A model generated the notes under the pieces. That model saw nothing but the letters and a program-made list of their open reading frames with translations. It was not told the DNA's origin and searched no databases. The position numbers and the translations under genes were made by a program. From Curvibacter sp. (GTDB taxonomy: Bacteria > Pseudomonadota > Gammaproteobacteria > Burkholderiales > Burkholderiaceae_C): 18,440 nt of DNA. Each line of letters opens with the position of its first letter. The stretch's first letter is position 1. Below, piece by piece: positions 5,888 through 13,989 of the stretch. Location of the stretch: NCBI GenBank assembly GCA_003500955.1, contig DNQP01000111.1, positions 1-18,440 of the forward strand, in the 5' to 3' direction.

Positions 5888-6694
5888 TCACTTCGCCTTG
5901 ACGGCCGCCGTCAGTTCCTTGATCGTGAACATATAGCTGCTCTGGTCCAGCGGCTTGTGGCAGGCCAGGCATTCGGCCTGGTTCACGCCGGCGCGGGCCT
6001 GCTTGGCCACGGTGTAGGCGCTGTAGTTCCACTCGGCGTTGCGCAGCATATCGGGGATGTCCTGGCCCCAGCCGGCTTCGCGGGCCATGGCGGTATAGAA
6101 CAGCAGCTTGTCGGCCTCGTAGTAACCGTCGGCGCCCATGATGGGTTTCTTGTCGGCGTCCAGCTTGGCGGCATAGACCTCCACCATCAGGTAGGCGCCG
6201 TTGCCCACCTCGCGGCCTTCCTTGGCGGCGGCCACGGCGACGGGGTTGGCGTAGTAGTAGCGCACCTGCTTGGTGGCCGGGAAGTTGATGGTGTGGTACT
6301 TGGTGTAGCCCTTGGGGAAATCGGCCGGGAAGGCCATGTTGGACTTCGCCAGATTCGGCAGCAAGGCCGACTTGGCCGTGGGGGTGGCGCCGGACTGCGC
6401 AGCGAAGAAGGCCGCCACATTGCTGATGTCGTCGGTGCTGAGCTGGCCGGCGATGGCGTTCATGATGGCGTTCTTGCGCGAGCCGTCCTTCAGGGCCTTG
6501 AGCTGGTTTTCCAGGTAGACCGTCTTCTGCCCCGCCAGGTTGGGGATGGTGTCGCTCACGCTGACGCCGTTGGCGCCGTGGCAGGCGGCGCAGACCATGT
6601 CGACCTTGGCTTTGCCGGCTGCGAGATCGGCCGCCAAGGCCAGGTCGGGCAGGCCCAGGGTGAAACACAGGGTGGCAAGCAGGGTGAGGCGCAT
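5888..6694 (-). CDS. Exported cytochrome c / cytochrome P460 fusion
   Basis: 268 residues from ATG 6694, GGAG about 8 nt upstream. Residues 1-21 are a signal peptide ending ALAA. Residues 22-105 are a class I cytochrome c with heme site C35-A-A-C38-H39 and probable axial Met78 in AIMNAIAGQLS. Residues 120-268 fit the cytochrome P460 family: KGYTKYHTINF, the RYYYANPVAV...EGREVGNGAYLMVEVY segment, and a second heme site C242-L-A-C245-H246 near the C-terminus. Cytochromes P460 oxidise hydroxylamine or detoxify NO using a Lys-crosslinked heme; I cannot identify the crosslinking Lys with certainty. The N-terminal domain probably acts as electron acceptor in the periplasm. It is monocistronic here, convergent with the flavin reductase. 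Confidence 0.83.
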   Translation of the reverse strand: MRLTLLATLCFTLGLPDLALAADLAAGKAKVDMVCAACHGANGVSVSDTIPNLAGQKTVYLENQLKALKDGSRKNAIMNAIAGQLSTDDISNVAAFFAAQSGATPTAKSALLPNLAKSNMAFPADFPKGYTKYHTINFPATKQVRYYYANPVAVAAAKEGREVGNGAYLMVEVYAAKLDADKKPIMGADGYYEADKLLFYTAMAREAGWGQDIPDMLRNAEWNYSAYTVAKQARAGVNQAECLACHKPLDQSSYMFTIKELTAAVKAK

Positions 6695-6721
6695 GGGAAG
6701 TCTCCGGATCAGTGTTGTAAA

Positions 6722-6861
6722 AGCCATAGCGATGGCTAGGGACATTCTGCTTGGGCGTGTTCCCGGTCTGGCGCGGCACTGGCGCCCACCCGCTTGCCAA
6801 CAGGGGCATTCGGCAGAAAGTATCACTTCAAGATACTTCCGGTTTCCCAAGTCAGAACCGG
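6722..6861. promoter_or_regulatory. Divergent intergenic region with three dyads
   Basis: The 242-bp gap between the cytochrome and YiaA/B starts carries AGCCAT-AGCG-ATGGCT (6722-6737), AAGTATC-N7-GATACTT (6818-6838) and, directly after, CCGGTT-N11-AACCGG (6839-6861). The first lies 28 bp upstream of the cytochrome ATG, the other two 76-119 bp upstream of the YiaA/B ATG. They are perfect short dyads that could be operators or 5'-leader hairpins. No clear sigma-70 promoter is seen. Confidence 0.35.
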
Positions 6862-6936
6862 GCTATTCGGAAGCTCCCATTGGCGCAAGGCGCCTGCACA
6901 CTCGGCCGCATGTTCAACAACCCCAAGGGGTCTGAT

Positions 6937-7398
6937 ATGCAAGTGCTCATCCACCGTGATTCCAAAGCCTGGTCGCTGCAGGTCTGGGTGTCTTTCCTGA
7001 TCGCCGTCTTCCTCTGCGGCGTGGGCCTGGCATGGTTGCCGGGCAAGGACCTGGACCGGGCTTTCATGGTCATGGGTTACTTCTTCTGTCTCTCGGCCGC
7101 CTTCGTGCTGGCCAAGTTCGTGCGTGACAACGAGAAGGCGCGCACCGAGGGCAAGGTGGCCGATTCGCCGATGTTCAAGTTCGTGGTCTGGATCGGCTTC
7201 TTCCTGGCGATGGCGCTCACGGGCTGGGGCCTGCTGCGCATGGAGATCAGCGAGACCTACAAGGCCTTTCTGGGCGTGAGCTGGCTCTACCTGATCACCA
7301 CCACCTTCACGCTGGCCAAGACCCTGCGTGACGCCCACGAAGCCGACCTGGCCGAGGCCCGCCTCGAGGCTCGCCGTGCTGCGGCGCGTGGCGAATGA
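6937..7398 (+). CDS. YiaA/YiaB family inner-membrane protein
   Basis: 153 residues from ATG 6937, with AAGGGG 6 nt upstream; an upstream in-frame ATG (6910) lacks a site. The protein is an internal duplication of the YiaAB two-helix unit: WVSFLIAVFLCGVGL, then YFFCLSAAFVLAKFVRDNEK in the first half; VVWIGFFLAMALTGWGLL, then YLITTTFTLAKTLRDAHEA in the second. Each repeat gives two membrane helices and ends in a cytoplasmic Lys-x-x-RD motif. The tail (after about 140) is Ala/Arg/Glu-rich and helical. The family has no established biochemical function; E. coli YiaA is an inner-membrane protein. It begins a run of four larger envelope genes. Confidence 0.85.
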   Translation: MQVLIHRDSKAWSLQVWVSFLIAVFLCGVGLAWLPGKDLDRAFMVMGYFFCLSAAFVLAKFVRDNEKARTEGKVADSPMFKFVVWIGFFLAMALTGWGLLRMEISETYKAFLGVSWLYLITTTFTLAKTLRDAHEADLAEARLEARRAAARGE

Positions 7399-7424
7399 AT
7401 GACTCATCTCAATCAGGAGTCATC

Positions 7425-7871
7425 ATGAAACCAGGTCTCGCATCCCTCGTGCTGGCCGTGTCACTGAGCCTGGGCGGCTTGCCCGCCAGGGCCCACACCG
7501 AAGCCTCGGCGCTCAGCACGCTCTCGGCTCTGCCTATCGCCTCGGTGGTGGTGGCAGGCAGCGCGGTGGCGGCCACCGTGGTCGTGATCCCCGTCGCCCT
7601 GTCCACCGCCGGCGCGGTGCTGGTGGTGAAGACCGTGGAGGTCTCGGCGCGCGGCACGGTCTATGTGCTGGAGCGCGCCTCCGACCGCGCCACGGCCAGC
7701 ATCGAGATCTCGGGCCGTGGCCTGGGTGCTTCGGCAGTGGGCGTGGGCACGGTGCTCACGGTCAGCGTCATAGGCGCGGGCGTGGTGCTGTCGGCCGCGG
7801 GCGAGGCCATTGCCTTCATTCCCAACGCACTCGGCCGCGCCCTGTTGCACAACGAAAGGGTGACGCCATGA
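7425..7871 (+). CDS. Small exported hydrophobic protein of unknown function, paired with DUF2145 gene
   Basis: 148 residues from ATG 7425, AGGAG 6 nt upstream. Residues 1-23 form a signal peptide with cleavage near ARA-H. The mature protein is very rich in Val, Ala, Gly and Ser, with hydrophobic stretches at about 38-68 (ASVVVAGSAVAATVVVIPVA) and 105-130 (VGTVLTVSVIGAGVVLSAAG) separated by a more polar segment with VLERASDRATASIEIS. That suggests two membrane or membrane-lining segments. It starts 26 nt after YiaA/B and overlaps the DUF2145 start by 4 nt, so the two are translationally coupled. I do not recognise a named family. Confidence 0.75.
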   Translation: MKPGLASLVLAVSLSLGGLPARAHTEASALSTLSALPIASVVVAGSAVAATVVVIPVALSTAGAVLVVKTVEVSARGTVYVLERASDRATASIEISGRGLGASAVGVGTVLTVSVIGAGVVLSAAGEAIAFIPNALGRALLHNERVTP

Positions 7872-8695
7872 GTCACTTCGCAAAACTCTGGCGCGCTGCG
7901 CTTGGCGCACTCTGTCTCACGGCCGCGCTGCTGGCGCCGGCCCACGCCGGCCGCAGCTGCGAACACCGGCCGCTGCAGGTCTGGACGCTGGAGCGCAGCC
8001 TGGTGCTGGCCGAGCGCACCATGAACGCGCTCGACGCCAGCGGCGCGCAGGTGGTGCTGCTGGCGCGCGCCGGGCAGGACCTGACAAAGTACGGCCTGCG
8101 CTGGTCGCACCTGGGCCTGGCCTACAAGGCGCCGGCCCGCGCGGGCGAGGACGACGGGCGCGGCTACGTCTGGCGCGTGCTGCACAAGCTCAACCACTGC
8201 GGCACGCAGGAGGCCGCGCTCTACCGCCAGGGCCTGGGCGACTTTTTCCTCGACGATCTCTGGCGCCTCGAAGCCGCCTGGGTGGTGCCCACACGCGAGG
8301 TTCAGCTCAAGCTGCACGCGCTGCTGCTCGACGAGCGCAAGGCCAAGGCCCTGCACCACGCGCCCTACAACCTGGTGAGCTACCCCTGGAGCCGCAAGTA
8401 CCAGCAGAGCAACCAGTGGGCCATCGAGACCCTGGCCGCCGCGATGGAGCCCAGCGTGTACTCGCGCGAACGCGCCCAGGAGTGGCTGCGCTTTCAGAGC
8501 TACGAGCCCACGGTGCTGCGGCTGGGCGCGTTCACGCGCCTGGGCGCGCGCGTGAGCGCGGCCAATGTGGCTTTCGACGACCACCCGGGCGAGAAGCGCT
8601 ACAGCGACCGCATCGAGACCGTGACGGTGGACTCGGTCTTCGCCTGGCTGCAGCGCGCGGGGCTGGCGGGGGCGCCGGTCACCTTGCGTTACTGA
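7868..8695 (+). CDS. DUF2145 family exported protein
   Basis: 275 residues, starting in an ATGA overlap with the preceding gene. Residues 1-27 are a signal peptide (cleavage AHA-G). The rest matches the DUF2145 pattern as I know it: SCEHRPL, ALDASGAQVVLLARAGQDL, KYGLRWSHLGLAYK, WRVLHKLNHCGTQEAALYRQGLGDFFLDD, YQQSNQWAIETLA and NVAFDDHPGEKRYSDRIETVTVDSVF. The conserved SH, HKLNHCGT and NQW clusters suggest a catalytic pocket; the layout is reminiscent of an NlpC/P60-like Cys-His enzyme, but that is a guess. It is periplasmic by signal peptide. Its partner genes on both sides are also membrane or exported proteins. Confidence 0.85.
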   Translation: MSHFAKLWRAALGALCLTAALLAPAHAGRSCEHRPLQVWTLERSLVLAERTMNALDASGAQVVLLARAGQDLTKYGLRWSHLGLAYKAPARAGEDDGRGYVWRVLHKLNHCGTQEAALYRQGLGDFFLDDLWRLEAAWVVPTREVQLKLHALLLDERKAKALHHAPYNLVSYPWSRKYQQSNQWAIETLAAAMEPSVYSRERAQEWLRFQSYEPTVLRLGAFTRLGARVSAANVAFDDHPGEKRYSDRIETVTVDSVFAWLQRAGLAGAPVTLRY

Positions 8696-8706
8696 CGGAG
8701 GGGCTC

Positions 8707-8748
8707 ATGCAGAATGCGCAGCACTTGAATCACACAGGGAGCAGATGA
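8707..8748 (+). CDS. Probable 13-codon leader peptide coupled to the DUF4153 gene
   Basis: A very short frame, MQNAQHLNHTGSR, sits between DUF2145 and DUF4153. Its ATG (8707) has a near-perfect GGAGG 6 nt upstream, better than that of the next gene. Its TGA (8746-8748) shares its A with the ATG at 8748, a TGATG stop-start overlap typical of translational coupling. The peptide has no known relatives that I recognise. It may instead be a coincidental frame; the site and overlap are the only evidence. Confidence 0.4.
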   Translation: MQNAQHLNHTGSR

Positions 8749-10475
8749 TGCCGTTCACCTGGATGTTTGCCCTCACGGGCGCGGTGCAGGGCTGGACGCT
8801 CTGGGGCTTGTGGAAGCTCCATCTCAGCAAGACCTGGCCCGCCACTGAGCCCGTGCTCTACACCGGCCTGCTCTATGTGGCCCTGGCCCTGCCGCTGCTG
8901 GTCTATTGCACCCAGCAGGTGGAGGACCTCTCGCCCCGCGTGCGGCGCCTGGCGCTGCTGGGCTTCGGCCTGCTGTTTGCGGCGCTGGGTGCGGCCACGG
9001 CCTGGTCGGCCGGGGAGGACGCGCGCGGCCTGGGCGTGCGTTTCCAGGACACGCTGGTGGCCTTGGTGCTGGGCTTCGTGCTGCTGGGCCTGTTCTGTGG
9101 CTTCGACTTCGAGGCCCGGCGCTGGCGTTACGAGCGGCTCTTCTATTACGCCTGGCGCAACGGCATTCTGCTGGTGACGGCCGGGGTGATGACGGGCATC
9201 TTCTGGGGTGTGCTCTGGGCCGGCGCGGGGCTGATGTCGCTGATCGGCGTGAAGTTCGTGCGCGAGCTGATCACACAGTCCATCTTCGTCTTCACGGTCA
9301 CGGGCCTGGTGGTGGCGGCTTCGGCGGGCCTGGGCCTGGTGCGCGCGGGCATGACGGAAACCATCCGCCGTTACGCGCTGTCCATCGCGGCCTGGCTGCT
9401 GCCCCTGGTGCTGCTCTTCGCGGTGCTCTGGGCCGTGGCCCTGCCTTTCGCGGGCCTGGAGCCGCTGTTCAACACGCGTTATGCGGCCAAGCTGATGCTG
9501 GGTTTCATGGCACTGGCCGTGCTGTTTGCCAACTGCGCTTACCAGGACGGCGAGCACGAGGGCTATCCGGACTTGCTGGCGCGCGCGTTGCAAGGCGCCT
9601 GGCTGGCCCTGCTCGTCGTGGTGGGGGTGGCCTGGTGGGCCTTGGGCCTGCGCGTGGCGCAGCACGGCTGGTCTGAAGACCGGCTCTGGGCCGCGCTCGT
9701 GGCTACGCTGGCGGCGGTCTATGCCCTGGGCTACGCGCTGTCATGGCTGAAGCGCGAGCGCTGGATGTCGGCCATGGGCCCGACCAACATCGTTGCCGCG
9801 CTGCTGCTCTGCGCGGGCCTGTTAGTCTACGTGGCGCCGCCCACCCATGTGCGCAAGCTGGCCGTGGCCGCGCATCTGGCGCATGTGCAGCAGCAGAAGG
9901 CGGGCGCGGACGGCAAGGTGATCGAGCCCGATTGGCACTACCTGCGCTGGGAGTCCGGCCGCTACGGCCGCGAGGCCCTGCAGGCCATGGCCGCGGGGCA
10001 GGGTGTGCCCGTGGGCCAGGGCTGGGAGCGTAAGGCCGAGCGTCTGCTGGCCGAGACCAACCGCTACAACCCGCAACCGCAGAAACAGATGAACGCCGAG
10101 GAGCTGGCGCAGAAGTTCCGTGTGTATCCCCGGGGGCGCGCGCTGCCCGATGGTTTCGTGTCATTTATTCAGCAGGACCAGAGCTGGGAGCTGCGCCAGT
10201 GCCTGCAGAGTGCGGCAGGCTGCCCTGTGTGGCTGGGTGATCTGGATGGTGATGCGCGCGACGAGTTGCTGGTCTTTGCCAACGGCTGGAATGGCGCGGT
10301 CTATACGCAGACCGGCCAGACCAGCGAGGCCTGGCGCCGCGCCGGCAGCTTCAATGTGCCCGGAGCCAAGGGTCGTTTCGACGCCGCCGAGCTGGGTAGC
10401 GCACAGGTGGTGCCGCCGCAATGGAAGGACCTGGAGATCCAGGGGCAGCGGCTGCGGGTGCAGGTGCCGCCCTGA
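8748..10475 (+). CDS. DUF4153 family multi-pass membrane protein
   Basis: 575 residues from the second of two tandem ATGs; GGGAG is 6 nt before 8748 but only 3 nt before 8745. Residues 1-360 carry around ten hydrophobic helices in the DUF4153 arrangement, with FEARRWRYERLFYYAWRNG and YPDLLARALQ between helices. After the last helix (VAALLLCAGLLVYV) comes a soluble domain of about 210 residues with WHYLRWESGRYGREAL, which is usual for this family. Near the end, D498-L-D-G-D502 followed by ARDELLVF resembles the calcium-binding loop of FG-GAP/VCBS repeats, suggesting an extracytoplasmic metal-binding element. Function is unknown. It appears to close the operon; no clear terminator follows. Confidence 0.8.
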   Translation: MPFTWMFALTGAVQGWTLWGLWKLHLSKTWPATEPVLYTGLLYVALALPLLVYCTQQVEDLSPRVRRLALLGFGLLFAALGAATAWSAGEDARGLGVRFQDTLVALVLGFVLLGLFCGFDFEARRWRYERLFYYAWRNGILLVTAGVMTGIFWGVLWAGAGLMSLIGVKFVRELITQSIFVFTVTGLVVAASAGLGLVRAGMTETIRRYALSIAAWLLPLVLLFAVLWAVALPFAGLEPLFNTRYAAKLMLGFMALAVLFANCAYQDGEHEGYPDLLARALQGAWLALLVVVGVAWWALGLRVAQHGWSEDRLWAALVATLAAVYALGYALSWLKRERWMSAMGPTNIVAALLLCAGLLVYVAPPTHVRKLAVAAHLAHVQQQKAGADGKVIEPDWHYLRWESGRYGREALQAMAAGQGVPVGQGWERKAERLLAETNRYNPQPQKQMNAEELAQKFRVYPRGRALPDGFVSFIQQDQSWELRQCLQSAAGCPVWLGDLDGDARDELLVFANGWNGAVYTQTGQTSEAWRRAGSFNVPGAKGRFDAAELGSAQVVPPQWKDLEIQGQRLRVQVPP

Positions 10476-10524
10476 TGCTCGGGAACGCCCCCAAGGAGAG
10501 TCGGGTCAACCCATTCAAAACTAA

Positions 10525-10553
10525 TTAGAAATCGTTCTCATTTAGAGTATGAT
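10525..10553 (+). promoter_or_regulatory. Fur-regulated promoter of the siderophore receptor operon
   Basis: TTAGAA (10525-10530) and TATGAT (10548-10553), spaced by 17 bp, form a sigma-70-like promoter with a good -10. The spacer and -35 are occupied by an imperfect Fur-box-like sequence; its complement reads AAATGAGAACGATTT, with 10 of 19 matches to the classical GATAAT-repeat consensus by my count. Fur with Fe2+ would block RNA polymerase here. Transcription would begin near 10560, which excludes the upstream ATG at 10549 and supports the start at 10582. Confidence 0.62.
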
Positions 10554-10581
10554 TGCCTCCTTTCGTTTGGAGGGAATCGCG

Positions 10582-12750
10582 ATGTGGGGTCGACAAGAGG
10601 GTGTGCCGGGCTTCAGGAAGCAGCGGGTGGCCGTGGCTGCGCTGGCCGTGTTGTGTGTCGGTGGGGCGCTGGCCCAGCAGCAGGAAGCCACGCTGGGCAG
10701 CGTGGAAGTGGTGGCGCCGGCTGTGTTCGGCGTGACGCAGAACCTCGGGGCCAAGGTGGGGGCGGGTGCGCTGGGCAACGTGGCCCAGAAGGACACGCCG
10801 TTCTCCAGCGCCGTGGTGACCAGCGAGCAGATCCTGGAGCAGGGTTCGCAAAAGCTCGGCGACCTCTTCATCCAGGACGCTTCCGTGTCCGACAACACGG
10901 GCGCCAACACCGCCTGGAGCACCTACCTCTCGGTACGCGGTCTGGAGCTCGACTGGCAGAACTCCTGGCGCCTGGACGGCAAACCCTTCCTTGCCTACTC
11001 GACGACGCTGCCTTACGAGCATTTCGAACAGATCGAGCTCCTCAAGGGTGCCTCGGGCTTCATGTACGGTTTCGGTGCGCCGGGCGGCATCATCAACTAT
11101 GTGAGCAAGAAGCCCACGGACACCCCAACGCGAAACGTCACCCTGGGCTACGCGAGCAGCAGCCTGCTGCGGGCCAATGCCGATCTGGGCGGGCGCGTGG
11201 GCGAGGGGGCGCTGGGCTACCGGCTGAACGTCACGCGCGAGGAAGGCAAGCCGGCCAACGGTGGCAGGCTGGAGCGCAGCTCCATGCTGCTGGCTCTGGA
11301 CGCCAGGCTCAGTGACCGGCTGACCTGGGATCTGCAGACCCTGTACCAGGACAGACTGGCCAGGGACACCGAGCCGTCGATCCGTACCTCGGGCTGGTGG
11401 AACGGCACGGCCTACCAGTCCGTCTTCCCGGACGGCAGTGCGCTGCCCACGCCGATCAGGAACGACCAGACCCTGGTGGGCCCGGGCAGCTATACCGACA
11501 ACCGCTTCGCCCATGTCAGCACGGGCCTCAAGTACGAGCTCAGCCCGGACTGGCAGGTCCAGACCAACCTCAGCCGCAGCTACAGCAAGACACGCCGCAA
11601 CGAGCAGGTGCTGCACCTGGAGAACTCGGCCGGGGACTACAACGTGGCGCGCGCCGACTCCGGCGAGCGCTACCAGTTCCAATACGCGGACGTCATGGCC
11701 ACCGGCAAGCTGCTGACCGGCGCGCTGCGCCACAGCATCGTGGCTGGCGTGTCCTGGCAGAAGCAGATGAACGACTGGAGCGATGCCAGCGTCTACACCA
11801 CCAACTTCGGCACGGGCAACATCTACGAGCAGAACACCGTGGCCTACTACAGCGCGGGCTCCTTCGGTGACCTCAAGGTGCGCCGCGCCTCGGAAATCCT
11901 GCAGCGCAGCGCCTTCGTCAGCGACCGCCTCGAACTCAGCCCAACCTGGTCGGTGCTGGGCGGCCTGCGCTGGACGAACTACGAGCAGAACAGCCTGGCG
12001 GCATCGGGCGCCGTCACTTCGAGCTATGAGAAGAAGGGCGTGCTGACGCCGACCGTGGCCGTGATGAACAGGCTCACGCCCGACACCATGGCCTACGCGA
12101 GCTATGTCGAGTCGCTGCAACAGGGCGCGATCGTCGGCACCAGCTACGTCAACGCACGCCAGGTGCTTGATCCGCTGGTCAGCAAGCAGTGGGAGCTGGG
12201 CCTGAAGAAGGACAGCGCCCTGTGGTCCGGCACCGCGGCCCTGTTCCAGGTGGAGAAGACCTCCGAGTACGCGAACGCCGCCAACGTCTATGTGCAGGAC
12301 GGCAAGTCCATCTACCAGGGGGTGGAGCTGGGCGGCACCGCACGCCTCAACAAGCAGTGGAGCGTGGGCGGCAGCCTGATGCTGCTGGACGCCGAATACG
12401 CCGAGGGCAGCGGCAGCAACAACGGCAACCGTGTGGCCGGCGCGCCCGAGCAGGTGCTGACCGCACAGGTGGCCTACCGCGTCCCCCAGGTGCAGGGCCT
12501 GCAGGTGCGCCTGGGCGCCAAGCATACGGGTGAGACGCCGTTGCGGGCCTCGAACCGCGTCACCGTGGACAGCTACACGCTCTTCAGCCTGGGCGCCACC
12601 TACGACACCACGGTACAGGGCTACGCCACCACCTTCCGTGCCAACGTGAACAACCTGACCGATCGCAAGTACTGGATGTACCAGTACGCCGACTACATCA
12701 AGGCGGGCGACCCGCGTTCGATCAACCTGAGCGCGACGCTGCACTTCTGA
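10582..12750 (+). CDS. TonB-dependent ferric siderophore receptor
   Basis: 722 residues from ATG 10582 (GGAGG 8 nt upstream). Residues 1-31 are a signal peptide with cleavage near ALA-Q. A TonB-box-like TLGSVEVVAP (37-46) precedes the plug (about 70-178): TPFSSAVVTSEQILEQ, YLSVRGLELDW, ERIELLKGAS-like EQIELLKGASGFMYG and PGGIINYVSKKP. The remainder is a 22-strand-type barrel ending NLTDRKYW...GDPRSINLSATLHF with terminal Phe, as outer-membrane proteins require. The layout is that of FhuE/FoxA-type hydroxamate siderophore receptors, but the ligand cannot be fixed by sequence reading. The Fur-like promoter and the downstream PepSY gene support ferrisiderophore uptake. Confidence 0.93.
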   Translation: MWGRQEGVPGFRKQRVAVAALAVLCVGGALAQQQEATLGSVEVVAPAVFGVTQNLGAKVGAGALGNVAQKDTPFSSAVVTSEQILEQGSQKLGDLFIQDASVSDNTGANTAWSTYLSVRGLELDWQNSWRLDGKPFLAYSTTLPYEHFEQIELLKGASGFMYGFGAPGGIINYVSKKPTDTPTRNVTLGYASSSLLRANADLGGRVGEGALGYRLNVTREEGKPANGGRLERSSMLLALDARLSDRLTWDLQTLYQDRLARDTEPSIRTSGWWNGTAYQSVFPDGSALPTPIRNDQTLVGPGSYTDNRFAHVSTGLKYELSPDWQVQTNLSRSYSKTRRNEQVLHLENSAGDYNVARADSGERYQFQYADVMATGKLLTGALRHSIVAGVSWQKQMNDWSDASVYTTNFGTGNIYEQNTVAYYSAGSFGDLKVRRASEILQRSAFVSDRLELSPTWSVLGGLRWTNYEQNSLAASGAVTSSYEKKGVLTPTVAVMNRLTPDTMAYASYVESLQQGAIVGTSYVNARQVLDPLVSKQWELGLKKDSALWSGTAALFQVEKTSEYANAANVYVQDGKSIYQGVELGGTARLNKQWSVGGSLMLLDAEYAEGSGSNNGNRVAGAPEQVLTAQVAYRVPQVQGLQVRLGAKHTGETPLRASNRVTVDSYTLFSLGATYDTTVQGYATTFRANVNNLTDRKYWMYQYADYIKAGDPRSINLSATLHF

Positions 12751-12825
12751 GCGGATCGCGCCAACAGGGAGTCAGGCCTGCCGCCGCGCAAGCGTCGCCG
12801 TGCCTGAGCCCCGGAGAGACGAAGA

Positions 12826-13989
12826 ATGATGACGAGCCAGACGATCCGGGCATGGTCCTGGGTACACAAATGGAGCAGCCTGGTCTGCACCGTGTTCATG
12901 CTGCTGCTGTGCCTGACCGGCCTGCCGCTGATCTTCCACCACGAGATCGAGCACTTCAGCGACGACGCGATCACCACCGAGGCCATGCCCGAGGACACGC
13001 CTCGTCACAACCTCGACGAGGTGGTGGCGCGGGCCCGGGAACAGTTCCCCGGCAAGTACGTGATGTACATGAGCCAGGAGGAGGACGACAAGACTTTCTG
13101 GTACGTCTCGCTGGCCAGCCGGCTGAGCGAGCGCGAGGTCTTCGACTTCGCCATCATCGATGCGCGTACCGCCGCCCCGCTCAGGGCGCCAGATTTCTAC
13201 GCCGGCTTCATGTACTGGATGACGCGTCTGCACGTCGATCTCTTCATGGGCCTGCCGGGCATGCTCTTCCTGGGCTTCATGGGGCTGCTGCTGGTGGTCT
13301 CGATCGTCTCGGGCGTCGTGCTCTACGCGCCCTTCATGCAGAAACTCGTCTACGGCCAGGTGCGCAAGGACAAGTCGCGCCGCGTGCGCTGGCTGGACCT
13401 GCACAACCTGCTGGGCATCACCACTCTGGCCTGGGCCCTGGTGGTGGGATTGACCGGGGTGATCAACACGCTGGAGGAGCCCATCGTCAACCACTGGCGG
13501 GAGCATCACCTGCAGCCCCTGCTGGCGCGCAGCGGCCAGGGCGAGCCGCCGCCGCAGGAGAGCTTCGTCTCGCTCGATGCGGCGGTACGCCAGGCCGAGG
13601 CCGCGCACCCCGACATGACGCTGGGCTTCATCGCCTTTCCCGGCGTGCTGGGCGGCGCGCAGCAGCACTACACCATCTACCTGAAGGGCAGGACGTCGCT
13701 GACCTCCAAGGTCTACAACCCCGTCCTTGTCGATGTGCGCACCGGAGAGAGCGCGGGCATGATCTCTCAGCCCTGGTATGTGCAGGTGCTGCACCTCTCG
13801 CAGCCGCTGCATTTCGGTGACTACGGCGGCCTGCCCATGAAGATCCTCTGGGCGTTGCTGGACCTGCTCACCATCGTCGTGCTCGGCAGCGGGCTCTACC
13901 TGTGGCTGCGCAAGTCTGGCAGCAGCACCGTCAGCGCGGACCGGTCCGTGGACGCCGCTTCCGGGACGCAGCAGGTGGGTGGGGCATGA
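12826..13989 (+). CDS. PepSY-associated TM protein, probable ferrisiderophore reductase
   Basis: 387 residues from ATG 12826; GGAG lies 9 nt upstream, and a second ATG follows directly. The four-helix PepSY-TM pattern is clear: WVHKWSSLVCTVFMLLLCLTG (helix 1), WMTRLHVDLFMGLPG and the following LLLVVSIVSGVVLYAPF (helix 2), RWLDLHNLLGITTLAWALVVGLTGVIN (helix 3), and PLHFGDYGG...LLTIVVLGSGLYLWLRK (helix 4). Histidines at helix ends could bind heme. Related inner-membrane proteins such as FoxB/PiuB release iron from siderophores in the periplasm by reduction. It follows the receptor gene by 75 nt in what looks like one operon. The last 25 residues are polar and unconserved. Confidence 0.88.
   Translation: MMTSQTIRAWSWVHKWSSLVCTVFMLLLCLTGLPLIFHHEIEHFSDDAITTEAMPEDTPRHNLDEVVARAREQFPGKYVMYMSQEEDDKTFWYVSLASRLSEREVFDFAIIDARTAAPLRAPDFYAGFMYWMTRLHVDLFMGLPGMLFLGFMGLLLVVSIVSGVVLYAPFMQKLVYGQVRKDKSRRVRWLDLHNLLGITTLAWALVVGLTGVINTLEEPIVNHWREHHLQPLLARSGQGEPPPQESFVSLDAAVRQAEAAHPDMTLGFIAFPGVLGGAQQHYTIYLKGRTSLTSKVYNPVLVDVRTGESAGMISQPWYVQVLHLSQPLHFGDYGGLPMKILWALLDLLTIVVLGSGLYLWLRKSGSSTVSADRSVDAASGTQQVGGA

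Noticed and set aside
8730..9665. Minus-strand frame opposite DUF4153
   Set aside because: Shadow composition (Gln/His/Arg repeats) and no ribosome site.
10549..10581. Upstream ATG start of the siderophore receptor
   Set aside because: It lies within the -10 hexamer and adds residues before the signal peptide; ATG 10582 has a proper ribosome site.
10525..12744. Minus-strand open frame opposite the siderophore receptor
   Set aside because: No recognisable domain, and it mirrors the codon pattern of the receptor, which has signal peptide, plug, barrel and terminal Phe.
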